Origin: JANNSX01 sp046348995 | GTDB lineage: Bacteria; Pseudomonadota; Alphaproteobacteria; Rhizobiales; Hyphomicrobiaceae | Direction: 5' to 3' | NCBI GenBank assembly: GCA_046348995.1 | Contig: JAXMDB010000005.1 | Location: 248,001-312,000, forward strand | DNA length: 64,000 bases | In this document: positions 1 to 6,581 of the stretch, piece after piece | How the letters are laid out: each line of letters begins with the position of its first letter | How positions within the stretch are numbered: the stretch's first letter is position 1 | Notes under the pieces: model-generated | Seen by the model: only the letters and a program-made list of their open reading frames with translations | Database searches by the model: none | Told to the model about the DNA's origin: nothing | Made by a program: the position numbers and the translations under genes

Positions 1-974
1 ACGGTCTCGGGATGGCATCCGTGCGCTTCATCTGTGGCACTTCGGATCTGCATCGGGCGCTCGAGGAGCGCATCGCCGCTTACGTCGGCCAGGAGGACGC
101 GATCCTCTACGCCGCCTGCTTCGATGCCAATGGCGGCGTGTTCGAGCCGCTGTTCGGTGAGCAGGATGCCATAGTCTCCGACAGCTTGAACCACGCCTCC
201 ATCATAGACGGCATTCGTCTCTCGAAAGCGAAACGTTACCGCTACGCCAACGGCGACATGGGCGATCTCGAGGCCCAGCTCAAAGCCGCGCGGGAAGCCA
301 AAGCGCGCCGTATCATCGTCGTCAGCGACGGTGTGTTCTCGATGGACGGGTATCTTGCCAAGCTCGCCGAGGTGCGCGTACTCGCCGATCGCTTCGAGGC
401 GCTCGTCATGGTCGATGATTGCCACGCGACCGGCTTCATCGGACCCCAGGGACGCGGCACGCCGCAACGTGCCGGCATCAAGGTCGATATCCTGACGGGG
501 ACGCTCGGCAAGGCGCTCGGCGGCTCGGCGGGCGGGTTCATCGCTGCGGCGAGACCTATCGTCGATCTGATGCGCCAGCGGTCGCGGCCGTATCTTTTTT
601 CGAATGCGCTGCCGCCGCCGATCGTCGGCGCCGGGATCAAGGCGATCGATCTGGCCGAGGCGGGCGACGATCTGCGTGCCCGTCTGTTCGACAACATGCG
701 CCACTTTCGCACAGGCATGGCGGCTGCCGGGTTCGATCTGCTTCCCGGCGAGCATCCGATCATCCCCGTGATGCTCGGCGAAGCCAAGCTCGCGCAGGAA
801 ATGGCGGCGAAGCTCTTCGAGCGCGGCATCTATGTCACCGGATTCTTCTATCCCGTCGTGCCGCAGGGCAAGGCGCGAATCCGCACGCAAATGTCGGCCG
901 CGCATACGTCCGAGGATATCGACAAGGCCATCGCCGCCTTCACGGCGGCCGGCCGCGAGCTGGGAGTGATCTGA
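1..974 (+). CDS. kbl: Glycine C-acetyltransferase (2-amino-3-ketobutyrate CoA ligase), 5' partial
   Basis: PLP enzyme that splits 2-amino-3-ketobutyrate with CoA into glycine and acetyl-CoA, the second step of threonine breakdown. The start lies outside the window: the frame is open from base 3, and the first residues (GLGMASVRFICGT) correspond to roughly residue 75 of a family of about 395. Seen in order: SLNHASIIDG, VSDGVFSMDGY, VDDCHATGFIGP, the PLP-lysine block TLGKALGGSAGGF, and PYLFSNALPPP. The stop is one base before the tdh start, so the two are surely one operon. Family assignment is secure. Confidence 0.95.
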   Translation, partial: GLGMASVRFICGTSDLHRALEERIAAYVGQEDAILYAACFDANGGVFEPLFGEQDAIVSDSLNHASIIDGIRLSKAKRYRYANGDMGDLEAQLKAAREAKARRIIVVSDGVFSMDGYLAKLAEVRVLADRFEALVMVDDCHATGFIGPQGRGTPQRAGIKVDILTGTLGKALGGSAGGFIAAARPIVDLMRQRSRPYLFSNALPPPIVGAGIKAIDLAEAGDDLRARLFDNMRHFRTGMAAAGFDLLPGEHPIIPVMLGEAKLAQEMAAKLFERGIYVTGFFYPVVPQGKARIRTQMSAAHTSEDIDKAIAAFTAAGRELGVI

Positions 975-975
975 G

Positions 976-2001
976 ATGCGTGCTCTCGTCAAAGCGGAAA
1001 AAGCGGAAGGCCTGGTCCTGCGCGACGAGCCGGTGCCGGTGGTCGGGCCCGACGATATCCTCATCAAGGTCGCCAAGACCGGCATCTGCGGCACCGATCT
1101 CCACATCTGGAACTGGGACAAGTGGGCACAAGCGACGATCCCGGTGCCGATGGTCGTCGGCCACGAGTTCGCCGGCGTCGTCGCCGAGATTGGGAGCCAC
1201 GTGCGCACGGTCAAGGTCGGCGATCGCGTGTCGGGCGAGGGCCATCTCATCGGCATGAAGAGCCGGATGGCGCGCGCCGGGCACTTCCATCTCGATCCCG
1301 AGACCAAGGGTGTGGGCGTCAACGTCCCCGGGGCCTTTGCGGAATATCTGAAGATCCCGGCCTTCAACGCGATCCATCTTCCACCCGAGATCGACGACGA
1401 GGTGGCGGCCATTCTCGATCCGCTCGGCAATGCCGTGCATACGGCACTCGCTTTCGATCTCGTCGGCGAGGACGTGCTGATCACCGGGGCGGGCCCTATC
1501 GGCATCATGGCAGCCGCCGTTTGCCGGCATGTGGGCGCCCGCCACATCGTTATCACCGACATCAACGACTACCGGCTCGAGCTCTCGGCCAAGGTCGCTG
1601 ATGCCGTGACGGTCAATGTCGGCCGCGAGGATCTGCGCACGGTCATGGACCGGCTCGGCATGCAGGAGGGCTTCGACATCGGCCTCGAGATGTCGGGGGC
1701 ACCGAAGGCCTTCGATCAGATGGTCGACCAGATGATCATGGGCGGCAAGATCGCCATGCTCGGCATTCCCTCGGGCCCGACGACGGTCGATTGGAACCGC
1801 GTGATCTTCAAGTCGCTCACCATCAAGGGCATCTACGGCCGCGAGATGTTCGAGACCTGGTACAAGATGATCGCCATGCTGCAATCGGGGTTGGATGTCA
1901 GGGGCGTCATCACGCACCGCATGAAGGCCGCCGACTACGCGCAAGGGTTCGCCCTCATGAAGCAAGGCGCGAGCGGCAAGGTCGTGCTCGACTGGAGCTG
2001 A
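976..2001 (+). CDS. tdh: L-threonine 3-dehydrogenase
   Basis: NAD-dependent medium-chain dehydrogenase (341 aa, normal length) oxidising threonine to 2-amino-3-ketobutyrate for Kbl just upstream. Catalytic zinc ligands are visible: Cys38 in GICGTD, His63-Glu64 in GHEFAG. The Rossmann motif GAGPIGIMAAA and the C-terminal block IKGIYGREMFETWYKM are typical. Odd point: the lobe that in E. coli Tdh carries four structural-zinc cysteines reads GEGHLIGMKSRMARAGHFHL here and has none of them, so the protein should bind only the catalytic zinc. From memory some rhizobial Tdh proteins share this. The start ATG follows the kbl stop by one base. Confidence 0.95.
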   Translation: MRALVKAEKAEGLVLRDEPVPVVGPDDILIKVAKTGICGTDLHIWNWDKWAQATIPVPMVVGHEFAGVVAEIGSHVRTVKVGDRVSGEGHLIGMKSRMARAGHFHLDPETKGVGVNVPGAFAEYLKIPAFNAIHLPPEIDDEVAAILDPLGNAVHTALAFDLVGEDVLITGAGPIGIMAAAVCRHVGARHIVITDINDYRLELSAKVADAVTVNVGREDLRTVMDRLGMQEGFDIGLEMSGAPKAFDQMVDQMIMGGKIAMLGIPSGPTTVDWNRVIFKSLTIKGIYGREMFETWYKMIAMLQSGLDVRGVITHRMKAADYAQGFALMKQGASGKVVLDWS

Positions 2002-2061
2002 GCCTTGCTTTGAGCGAAGGTCTGCGGCACTGCCGAGGGGGTGCCGGGGCCGAGGCTTTGC

Positions 2062-2092
2062 GGGCATTGTCCCGGAAAACAGGGGATTGCCC
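2062..2092 (+). promoter_or_regulatory. Hairpin covering the ribosome binding site of the BKACE gene
   Basis: GGGCA at 2062-2066 can pair with TGCCC at 2088-2092, and CCC at 2071-2073 with GGG at 2083-2085. The Shine-Dalgarno AGGGGAT (2081-2087) is thereby placed in the 3' arm, directly before ATG 2093. The stem has an internal mismatch and a two-base bulge, so stability is moderate. It could limit translation, or be chance in GC-rich DNA. Confidence 0.3.
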
Positions 2093-2983
2093 ATGTCCGA
2101 TAAGACCATCGTCTGCTGCGCCATCACCGGAGGCGCCGATACCGTCTCGAAAAGCCCGCACGTGCCGGTGACGCCGGAGCAGATCGCCAATTCGGCGATC
2201 GGCGCGGCGAAGGCCGGGGCGGCGATCGTGCATCTCCATGTCCGCCATCCCAAGACCGGTCAGCCGAGCATGGATCTCGGGCTCTACACCGAGGTGGTCG
2301 AGCGTATTCGCGCGAGCGGCACCGATATCGTCATCAATCTGACGACGGGGGCGGGCGGTCGCTTCATTCCGGGCGCCGAGGACCCGAGCGTTGCGGGTCC
2401 GGGCACCTCGCTGGTCACGCCGGAGAAACGCTCCCAGCACATCAGAGCGTTGAAGCCCGAAATCTGCAGCCTCGACATGGGCTCGCTCAACATGGGCGAC
2501 TGGGTGTTCGTGAACACGCCGACGCACATCGCCGCCATCGGAGCGGCGGCCTACGAGAGCGGCACGCGGCCGGAGCTGGAAGTCTTCGAGGCCGGGCACA
2601 TCATGCTGGCACGCGCCATGATGGACGACGGCCGCCTCAAAGCGCCGGGCCTCTTCCAGCTGTGTCTGGGGGTGCGCTGGGCCCAGCCGGCGTCGCCCGA
2701 GGCGCTCAAGTATATGCATTCGCTGTTGCCGAAGGACTCGATCTGGTTCGCGTTCGGGGTCGGCCTCGGCCAGTTCCCGATGGTCGCGGAGACGATCAAG
2801 CTCGGCGGTCATGTGCGGGTCGGGCTCGAGGACAATCTCTATCTCGAGCGCGGCAAGCTTGCGCCGGACAATGCATCACTCGTCGAGAAGGCCGTCGGCA
2901 TCATTCAAGGCGCGGGCCGGAAGATCGCGACCGCCGCTGAGGCGCGAAGCATGCTAGGCCTGCGGGAAACCCAGCGTTCGTAG
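2093..2983 (+). CDS. Beta-keto acid cleavage enzyme (BKACE / DUF849 family)
   Basis: Zinc-dependent enzyme of the 3-keto-5-aminohexanoate cleavage family, which condenses a beta-keto acid with acetyl-CoA and cleaves it to acetoacetate plus a CoA ester. About 296 aa, normal size. Seen: VHLHVRHP with the two metal-binding histidines, NLTTGAGG, and the RVGLEDNLY active-site block. The ATG at 2093 is preferred over TTG 2087 because AGGGGAT lies 5 bases before it. The substrate cannot be told. It follows kbl-tdh by about 90 bases, so a role in amino-acid or carnitine-type catabolism is only inference. Its TAG stop is the first three bases of an inverted-repeat element. Confidence 0.88.
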   Translation: MSDKTIVCCAITGGADTVSKSPHVPVTPEQIANSAIGAAKAGAAIVHLHVRHPKTGQPSMDLGLYTEVVERIRASGTDIVINLTTGAGGRFIPGAEDPSVAGPGTSLVTPEKRSQHIRALKPEICSLDMGSLNMGDWVFVNTPTHIAAIGAAAYESGTRPELEVFEAGHIMLARAMMDDGRLKAPGLFQLCLGVRWAQPASPEALKYMHSLLPKDSIWFAFGVGLGQFPMVAETIKLGGHVRVGLEDNLYLERGKLAPDNASLVEKAVGIIQGAGRKIATAAEARSMLGLRETQRS

Positions 2984-3105
2984 GGGCGACCGGCAGGTCG
3001 CCCAATCTCACAGCTCGGCGTAGCGCCGGCGACTGACTGGCGAGTCCATGCGAATGGATGGCTAGGTGTCGTGCCAGATGGTGGGCGACCTGCCGGTCGC
3101 CCTTA
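2981..3105. repeat. MITE-like element with 23-bp terminal inverted repeats
   Basis: The left arm at 2981-3003 (TAGGGGCGACCGGC, then AGGTCGCCC) and the right arm at 3083-3105 are inverted copies of each other, matching at 22 of 23 positions. About 79 bases lie between them, holding a small hairpin (TCCAT gcga ATGGA) and no reading frame. Each arm is itself partly palindromic (GGGCGACC...GGTCGCCC). The element fills almost the whole gap between two convergent genes and could work as a bidirectional terminator-like structure. Comparable GGGCGACC palindromes are common intergenic repeats in GC-rich bacteria. Confidence 0.7.
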
Positions 3106-3109
3106 CCTC

Positions 3110-3550
3110 TCAGAGCGGCCGGCTCATGAGGCGGAAGCGTCCGATCGCGAATCCGAGGGCTTCGTAGAGCCGTTGTGCTCTGGCGTTTCGCTCGTTGACC
3201 TCGAGATGCAGCGCCTTGATGCCGAAGCGCTTCGCCTCCGCGATCATGAAGGTGAGGGCATCGCGGCCGAGGCCTCGCCCACGGAACGGCTCGTGCAGGT
3301 AGATTTCGTCGACAAAGGCATCGCGGCCGCCGAAGCTCAAGCTAAAGCCGAAACAGATCACCATGTAGCCGGCGATGGCGCCGTCCTCCTCGATGAACCA
3401 GGCGCGGCCGTGGTCGGGGCTGGCGAGAAACTCGGCGAGCGTTTGCAGGACGCGGGTCTCGTCGAAGTCGTGTCCATCGAAGGCGTAATAGGCGCGCATC
3501 AGCTCGGCGAGTGCTGGGGCTTCCGGTGGACTGACGATGCGATACGACAT
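3110..3550 (-). CDS. GNAT family N-acetyltransferase
   Basis: Acetyl-CoA-dependent N-acetyltransferase of unknown substrate, about 146 aa from ATG 3550 (MSYRIVSPPEAPALAELM). The acetyl-CoA loop PFRGRGLGRDAL fits the Q/RxxGxG/A signature, and the C-terminal block LEVNERNARAQRLYEALGF is typical of GNAT. The frame stays open further upstream to 3613, but that stretch is arginine-rich and ATG 3550 matches the fold start. Convergent with the BKACE gene across an inverted-repeat element. Confidence 0.85.
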   Translation of the reverse strand: MSYRIVSPPEAPALAELMRAYYAFDGHDFDETRVLQTLAEFLASPDHGRAWFIEEDGAIAGYMVICFGFSLSFGGRDAFVDEIYLHEPFRGRGLGRDALTFMIAEAKRFGIKALHLEVNERNARAQRLYEALGFAIGRFRLMSRPL

Positions 3551-3627
3551 GGCGGTGCCTCGGTTCGATTTGTGCAATTGTAGTCGCCGCCGCCGTAGAT
3601 CATCAATTCTCACGAGCTCATCGCCCC

Positions 3628-4569
3628 ATGACCACGCTGCTCCTCTCCCATCCGGCTTGCCTCAGGCACGACATGGGCCCCGGCCACCCTGAGCGGCCTG
3701 ATCGCCTGCGCGCCGTGGCCGCCGCACTCGCAGCGCCTGAGTTCGCAAGCCTAGTCCGCGAGGAGGCGCCGCTAGGGGCCGACGACGTCATTCGTCTCGC
3801 CCACCCCGAGGCCTACATCCAGGCCATCCGCGAGGCCGCACCGACGGAGGAGGGCGAGATCGTCGGCCTCGATGCCGATACCGCGATGTCGGCCGGCAGC
3901 CTCGAAGCGGCCCTGCGTGCGGTCGGCGCCGCGACCCGCGCTGTCGATCAAGTGATGGCGGGGGCCGTGAGCAACGCCTTCCTCGCCGTTCGCACGCCAG
4001 GGCACCACGCCGAGCCGCTCAGGCCCATGGGGTTCTGCCTGTTCTCGACGGCTGCCATCGCCGCCCTCTATGCCCGCAAGCAGCATGGCGCCAAGCGGGT
4101 CGCGCTCGTCGATTTCGACGTCCATCACGGCAACGGCAGCCAGGCGGTGCTGTGGAACGAGCGCGACATCTTCTTCGCCTCCAGCCACCAGATGCCGCTC
4201 TATCCGGGCACGGGAGCCGTGACCGAGACCGGTGCCCACGACACCATCGTCAACGCTCCACTCAGGGCGGGCGATGGAGGCGCAGCCTTCCGCGCCGCCT
4301 GGGAGACCCGCATTCTCCCCGCACTCGACGCCTTCGGCTTCGACCTGCTCCTGATCTCCGCCGGATTCGACGCCCACGAGGACGATCCGCTTGCGAATTT
4401 GCGATTGCACGAGGACGACTTCGCCTGGATAACCCGTGCGCTTGTCGAGCGTGCGGACCGGCATTGCGGCGGCAGAGTCGTCTCCTTCCTCGAAGGCGGC
4501 TATGATCTCGACGCGCTCGCCCGGTCGGTTGCGGCGCATGTCGGGGTGCTCAAGGAGGCGCAAGCGTGA
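3628..4569 (+). CDS. Histone deacetylase family protein (acetylpolyamine amidohydrolase-like)
   Basis: Zinc amidohydrolase of the HDAC superfamily, 313 aa; bacterial members deacetylate polyamines or small acetylated amides. Seen: GPGHPERPDRL at the N-terminus, the GHHAEP histidine pair, metal ligands in DFDVHHGNGSQ and SAGFDAHEDDP, and the C-terminal EGGYDLDAL with the catalytic tyrosine. GTG 4566 of xseB overlaps its stop (GTGA), so the two are translationally coupled. HDAC-xseB-dxs adjacency is familiar from Rhizobiales, so this is likely the first gene of that block. Confidence 0.92.
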   Translation: MTTLLLSHPACLRHDMGPGHPERPDRLRAVAAALAAPEFASLVREEAPLGADDVIRLAHPEAYIQAIREAAPTEEGEIVGLDADTAMSAGSLEAALRAVGAATRAVDQVMAGAVSNAFLAVRTPGHHAEPLRPMGFCLFSTAAIAALYARKQHGAKRVALVDFDVHHGNGSQAVLWNERDIFFASSHQMPLYPGTGAVTETGAHDTIVNAPLRAGDGGAAFRAAWETRILPALDAFGFDLLLISAGFDAHEDDPLANLRLHEDDFAWITRALVERADRHCGGRVVSFLEGGYDLDALARSVAAHVGVLKEAQA

Positions 4570-4832
4570 CGACGGGCAGAGCGGTCAGGAACCAGGACAT
4601 CAAGGAGCTCTCCTTCGAGCAGGCGCTGAAGGAGCTCGAGGGCATCGTCTCGCGGCTCGAGCGCGGCGACGTGGCGCTCGAGGAGAGCATCGCCATCTAC
4701 GAGCGCGGCGAGGCGCTTCGCGGTCACTGCGACCGGGTTTTAAAGCAGGCCGAGGCGCGCATCGAGAAGCTGACGTTCAACGCCGACGGCACGCCGCAAG
4801 GCACGCAGCCGCTGGATGTGGAGGGGAATTGA
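4566..4832 (+). CDS. xseB: Exodeoxyribonuclease VII small subunit
   Basis: 88-aa partner of XseA in exonuclease VII, which degrades single-stranded DNA from both ends. The core SFEQALKELEGIVSRLERGD followed by LEESIAIYERGEALRGHC is characteristic of XseB, a short two-helix coiled protein. It begins with GTG inside the stop of the HDAC gene (GTGA overlap) and ends one base before the next ATG (4834). In relatives xseB is usually followed by dxs; here about 1.75 kb of other genes separates them. Confidence 0.95.
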   Translation: MTTGRAVRNQDIKELSFEQALKELEGIVSRLERGDVALEESIAIYERGEALRGHCDRVLKQAEARIEKLTFNADGTPQGTQPLDVEGN

Positions 4833-4833
4833 G

Positions 4834-5733
4834 ATGACGGGCAACGCTTCGACGTCCACGCCAGAGTGGGGCGTCACCGCCCAAACCGGCGTCTTGACCG
4901 ACGTCCTCCTCGGCAAGCCCGATCACTTCCGCTGGGTCGCTCTCAACTCGATCTCGGCGGTGACGCTCGCGAATGCGGAGCAGATGGGCCATCGCTTCGA
5001 CAAGCAGAAGGCGATGCGCCAGCACAGGCAGATGGTCGACGTCTACGAGAAGAACGGCGTCCGCGTGCATTGGGTGGAAGCCGACGAGGGCCTGCCGTCC
5101 TCGGTCTTCACCCGCGATTCGAGCTTCATGACGCCCTGGGGCGCCGTCGTCACCTCGATCCAGACGCCGCCGCGCCGGCGCGACTACGCGGTCGTCGCCG
5201 AGTTCTACCATAAGGCGGGCATACCCATCTGGAAGTGGGTGACGGCAGGCCACTTCGAGGGGGGCGACTTCTGCATCCTGAAGCCGGGTGTGGCGCTGCT
5301 CGGCTGGTCCGGCGACCGCTCGACGAAGGAGGGCGCCGAGCAGGTCGAAGGCTGGCTGAAAGAGAAGGGCTGGGAGGTGCTGGTGACGCCGATCCCGCCG
5401 CAGTTCGTGCACATGGACGCGGTCGTCGTCATGCTGGAGAAGGGGCTTGCGCTCGTCTGCGAGGACGCGCTGCAACCCTATGCGCTCGACTACATCAAGA
5501 AGACGCACGGCATCGAGGTCATCAAGGTCGCCTACGCCGATTGCGTGAAGCTCGGCGGCAATCTCGTGTCGCTCGGCAACAAGCGCGTGCTCTCGATGAG
5601 CCACAACGTCAATGTGAACCGTCAGCTCAAGGAGGCCGGGTTCGAGGTGACAGCCGTCGACTACGACATGTTCGCGCTGGGCGGCGGCGGTGTGCATTGC
5701 TCCTGCCACGAGCTGCATCGGGAGGCGGAGTGA
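4834..5733 (+). CDS. Amidinotransferase/dimethylarginine dimethylaminohydrolase-like hydrolase
   Basis: Member of the guanidine-group-modifying (pentein) superfamily, 299 aa. Visible landmarks: SVFTRDSSFMTPWGA (Asp), HFEGGDFCIL (Glu/Asp), FVHMDAVVVML (the catalytic His region), and C-terminal GGGGVHCSCHEL carrying the nucleophilic cysteine. DDAH frees citrulline from methylated arginines; arginine deiminase or another guanidine substrate is equally possible. ATG 4834 is chosen because GAGGGG sits at 4821-4826; the frame is open to GTG 4816, inside xseB. It lies between xseB and dxs, an unusual place. Confidence 0.85.
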   Translation: MTGNASTSTPEWGVTAQTGVLTDVLLGKPDHFRWVALNSISAVTLANAEQMGHRFDKQKAMRQHRQMVDVYEKNGVRVHWVEADEGLPSSVFTRDSSFMTPWGAVVTSIQTPPRRRDYAVVAEFYHKAGIPIWKWVTAGHFEGGDFCILKPGVALLGWSGDRSTKEGAEQVEGWLKEKGWEVLVTPIPPQFVHMDAVVVMLEKGLALVCEDALQPYALDYIKKTHGIEVIKVAYADCVKLGGNLVSLGNKRVLSMSHNVNVNRQLKEAGFEVTAVDYDMFALGGGGVHCSCHELHREAE

Positions 5734-5752
5734 CAACAAGCCTAGGCTGGCG

Positions 5753-6055
5753 TCAACGGCGGCCTGCGGCGACCCTGCGGGGAAGGGCTTCGATCTCGCG
5801 ACCAGCGTGCGCTTCAGCCAGGCGCAACTCGTACAGCTGCTGAAGATTCATCCAGAACGATGCACTCGTCCCGAACCAGTGGCCGAGCCTGAGCGCCGTA
5901 TCCGCGGTGATTCCACGCGTACCGTTTATGATGGCTGTGATCCGATTGACCGGCACTTCGATTTGCCGGGCTAGCTCGGCCGCTGACAGACTAAGCTCTC
6001 GCAGCTCCTCAGCCAGGTGCACTCCGGGGTGAATAGGGGTACGAGCCACCTTCAT
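5753..6055 (-). CDS. higA: HigA-type antitoxin (XRE family)
   Basis: About 100-aa helix-turn-helix antitoxin. Starts with PIHPGVHLAEELREL, typical of HigA/VapI, then the HTH SAAELARQIEVPVNRITAIING, then TRGITADTALRLGHWFGTS and FWMNLQQLYELRLA. It neutralises the RelE-like toxin encoded just before it and should repress their shared promoter. The start is uncertain: ATG 6055 is used here, but TGGAG lies only one base before it, and GTG 6049 (giving VARTPIHPG) has better spacing. The pair sits between the amidinohydrolase and dxs, facing against both. Confidence 0.9.
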   Translation of the reverse strand: MKVARTPIHPGVHLAEELRELSLSAAELARQIEVPVNRITAIINGTRGITADTALRLGHWFGTSASFWMNLQQLYELRLAEAHAGREIEALPRRVAAGRR

Positions 6056-6061
6056 CTCCAA

Positions 6062-6346
6062 TCAATGATAGTCCACAATCTCGACATTGACGGGGCCTGG
6101 TGATCCATCGGGCCACTGGAAACAAATACGCCACTGATCGTTGATCCGAATGGAATATTGTCCGTCCCTGTTGCCAGACAGTGCCTCCAAGCGGTTTCCC
6201 GGTAGAGCTGCCAGGTCGGCGAGATCGATCGCTGAATCCAATCGGTCCAGACGAATCTCCGCTTGATGCGCGAACCCGGAGAAGGCCTTGACCCGTTCCC
6301 CAGACGCGAAGCGAGCGGTTCGTCTGTCTCGGTAGCTCACGATCAT
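6062..6346 (-). CDS. higB: HigB-type toxin (RelE/ParE superfamily mRNA interferase)
   Basis: 94-aa toxin read from ATG 6346 (MIVSYRDRRTARFASGERVKAF), the usual start and length of HigB. C-terminal RINDQWRICFQWPDG and VEIVDYH are the conserved RelE-fold strands with the catalytic Arg and His. HigB cuts ribosome-bound mRNA. The toxin precedes the antitoxin, the standard higBA order, with only a few bases between them. A perfect short palindrome lies about 20 bases upstream of the start. Confidence 0.92.
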   Translation of the reverse strand: MIVSYRDRRTARFASGERVKAFSGFAHQAEIRLDRLDSAIDLADLAALPGNRLEALSGNRDGQYSIRINDQWRICFQWPDGSPGPVNVEIVDYH

Positions 6347-6365
6347 CGGCGAAGGATATCTGGAA

Positions 6366-6386
6366 ATACGTGTTACGTATAGCATA
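6366..6386 (-). promoter_or_regulatory. higBA promoter palindrome (putative HigA operator)
   Basis: ATACGT (6366-6371), three bases, ACGTAT (6375-6380): a perfect 6+6 inverted repeat about 20 bases upstream of the higB ATG. On the minus strand a -10-like TATGCT (6381-6386) touches it, so a bound repressor would block the start region. HigA proteins typically bind such short dyads in their own promoter. No convincing -35 hexamer was seen. Confidence 0.55.
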
Positions 6387-6581
6387 ATCCGCAGTGCCGT
6401 TTCGTGAGCTTCTCTGTCGTCCGGCCGTGGAACCCCACAAGTGAGCTCTTTTCCGCAGTCCGGCCACGGCCGCGGCGCTGTTGGGCTTTACTTCCAGCCC
6501 CGGACAGGTTGAAATCGTTCCAAGGAGCGATAGGCCGCCCTTGCAACCTATGATCTCCGGAGAGGCTGGCATACCGCTGTC

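Noticed and set aside
6429..6455. GGAAC upstream of dxs as a fourth EcfG box
   Set aside because: The sequence 17 bases downstream is TTCC, not CGTT, so the -10 half is missing.
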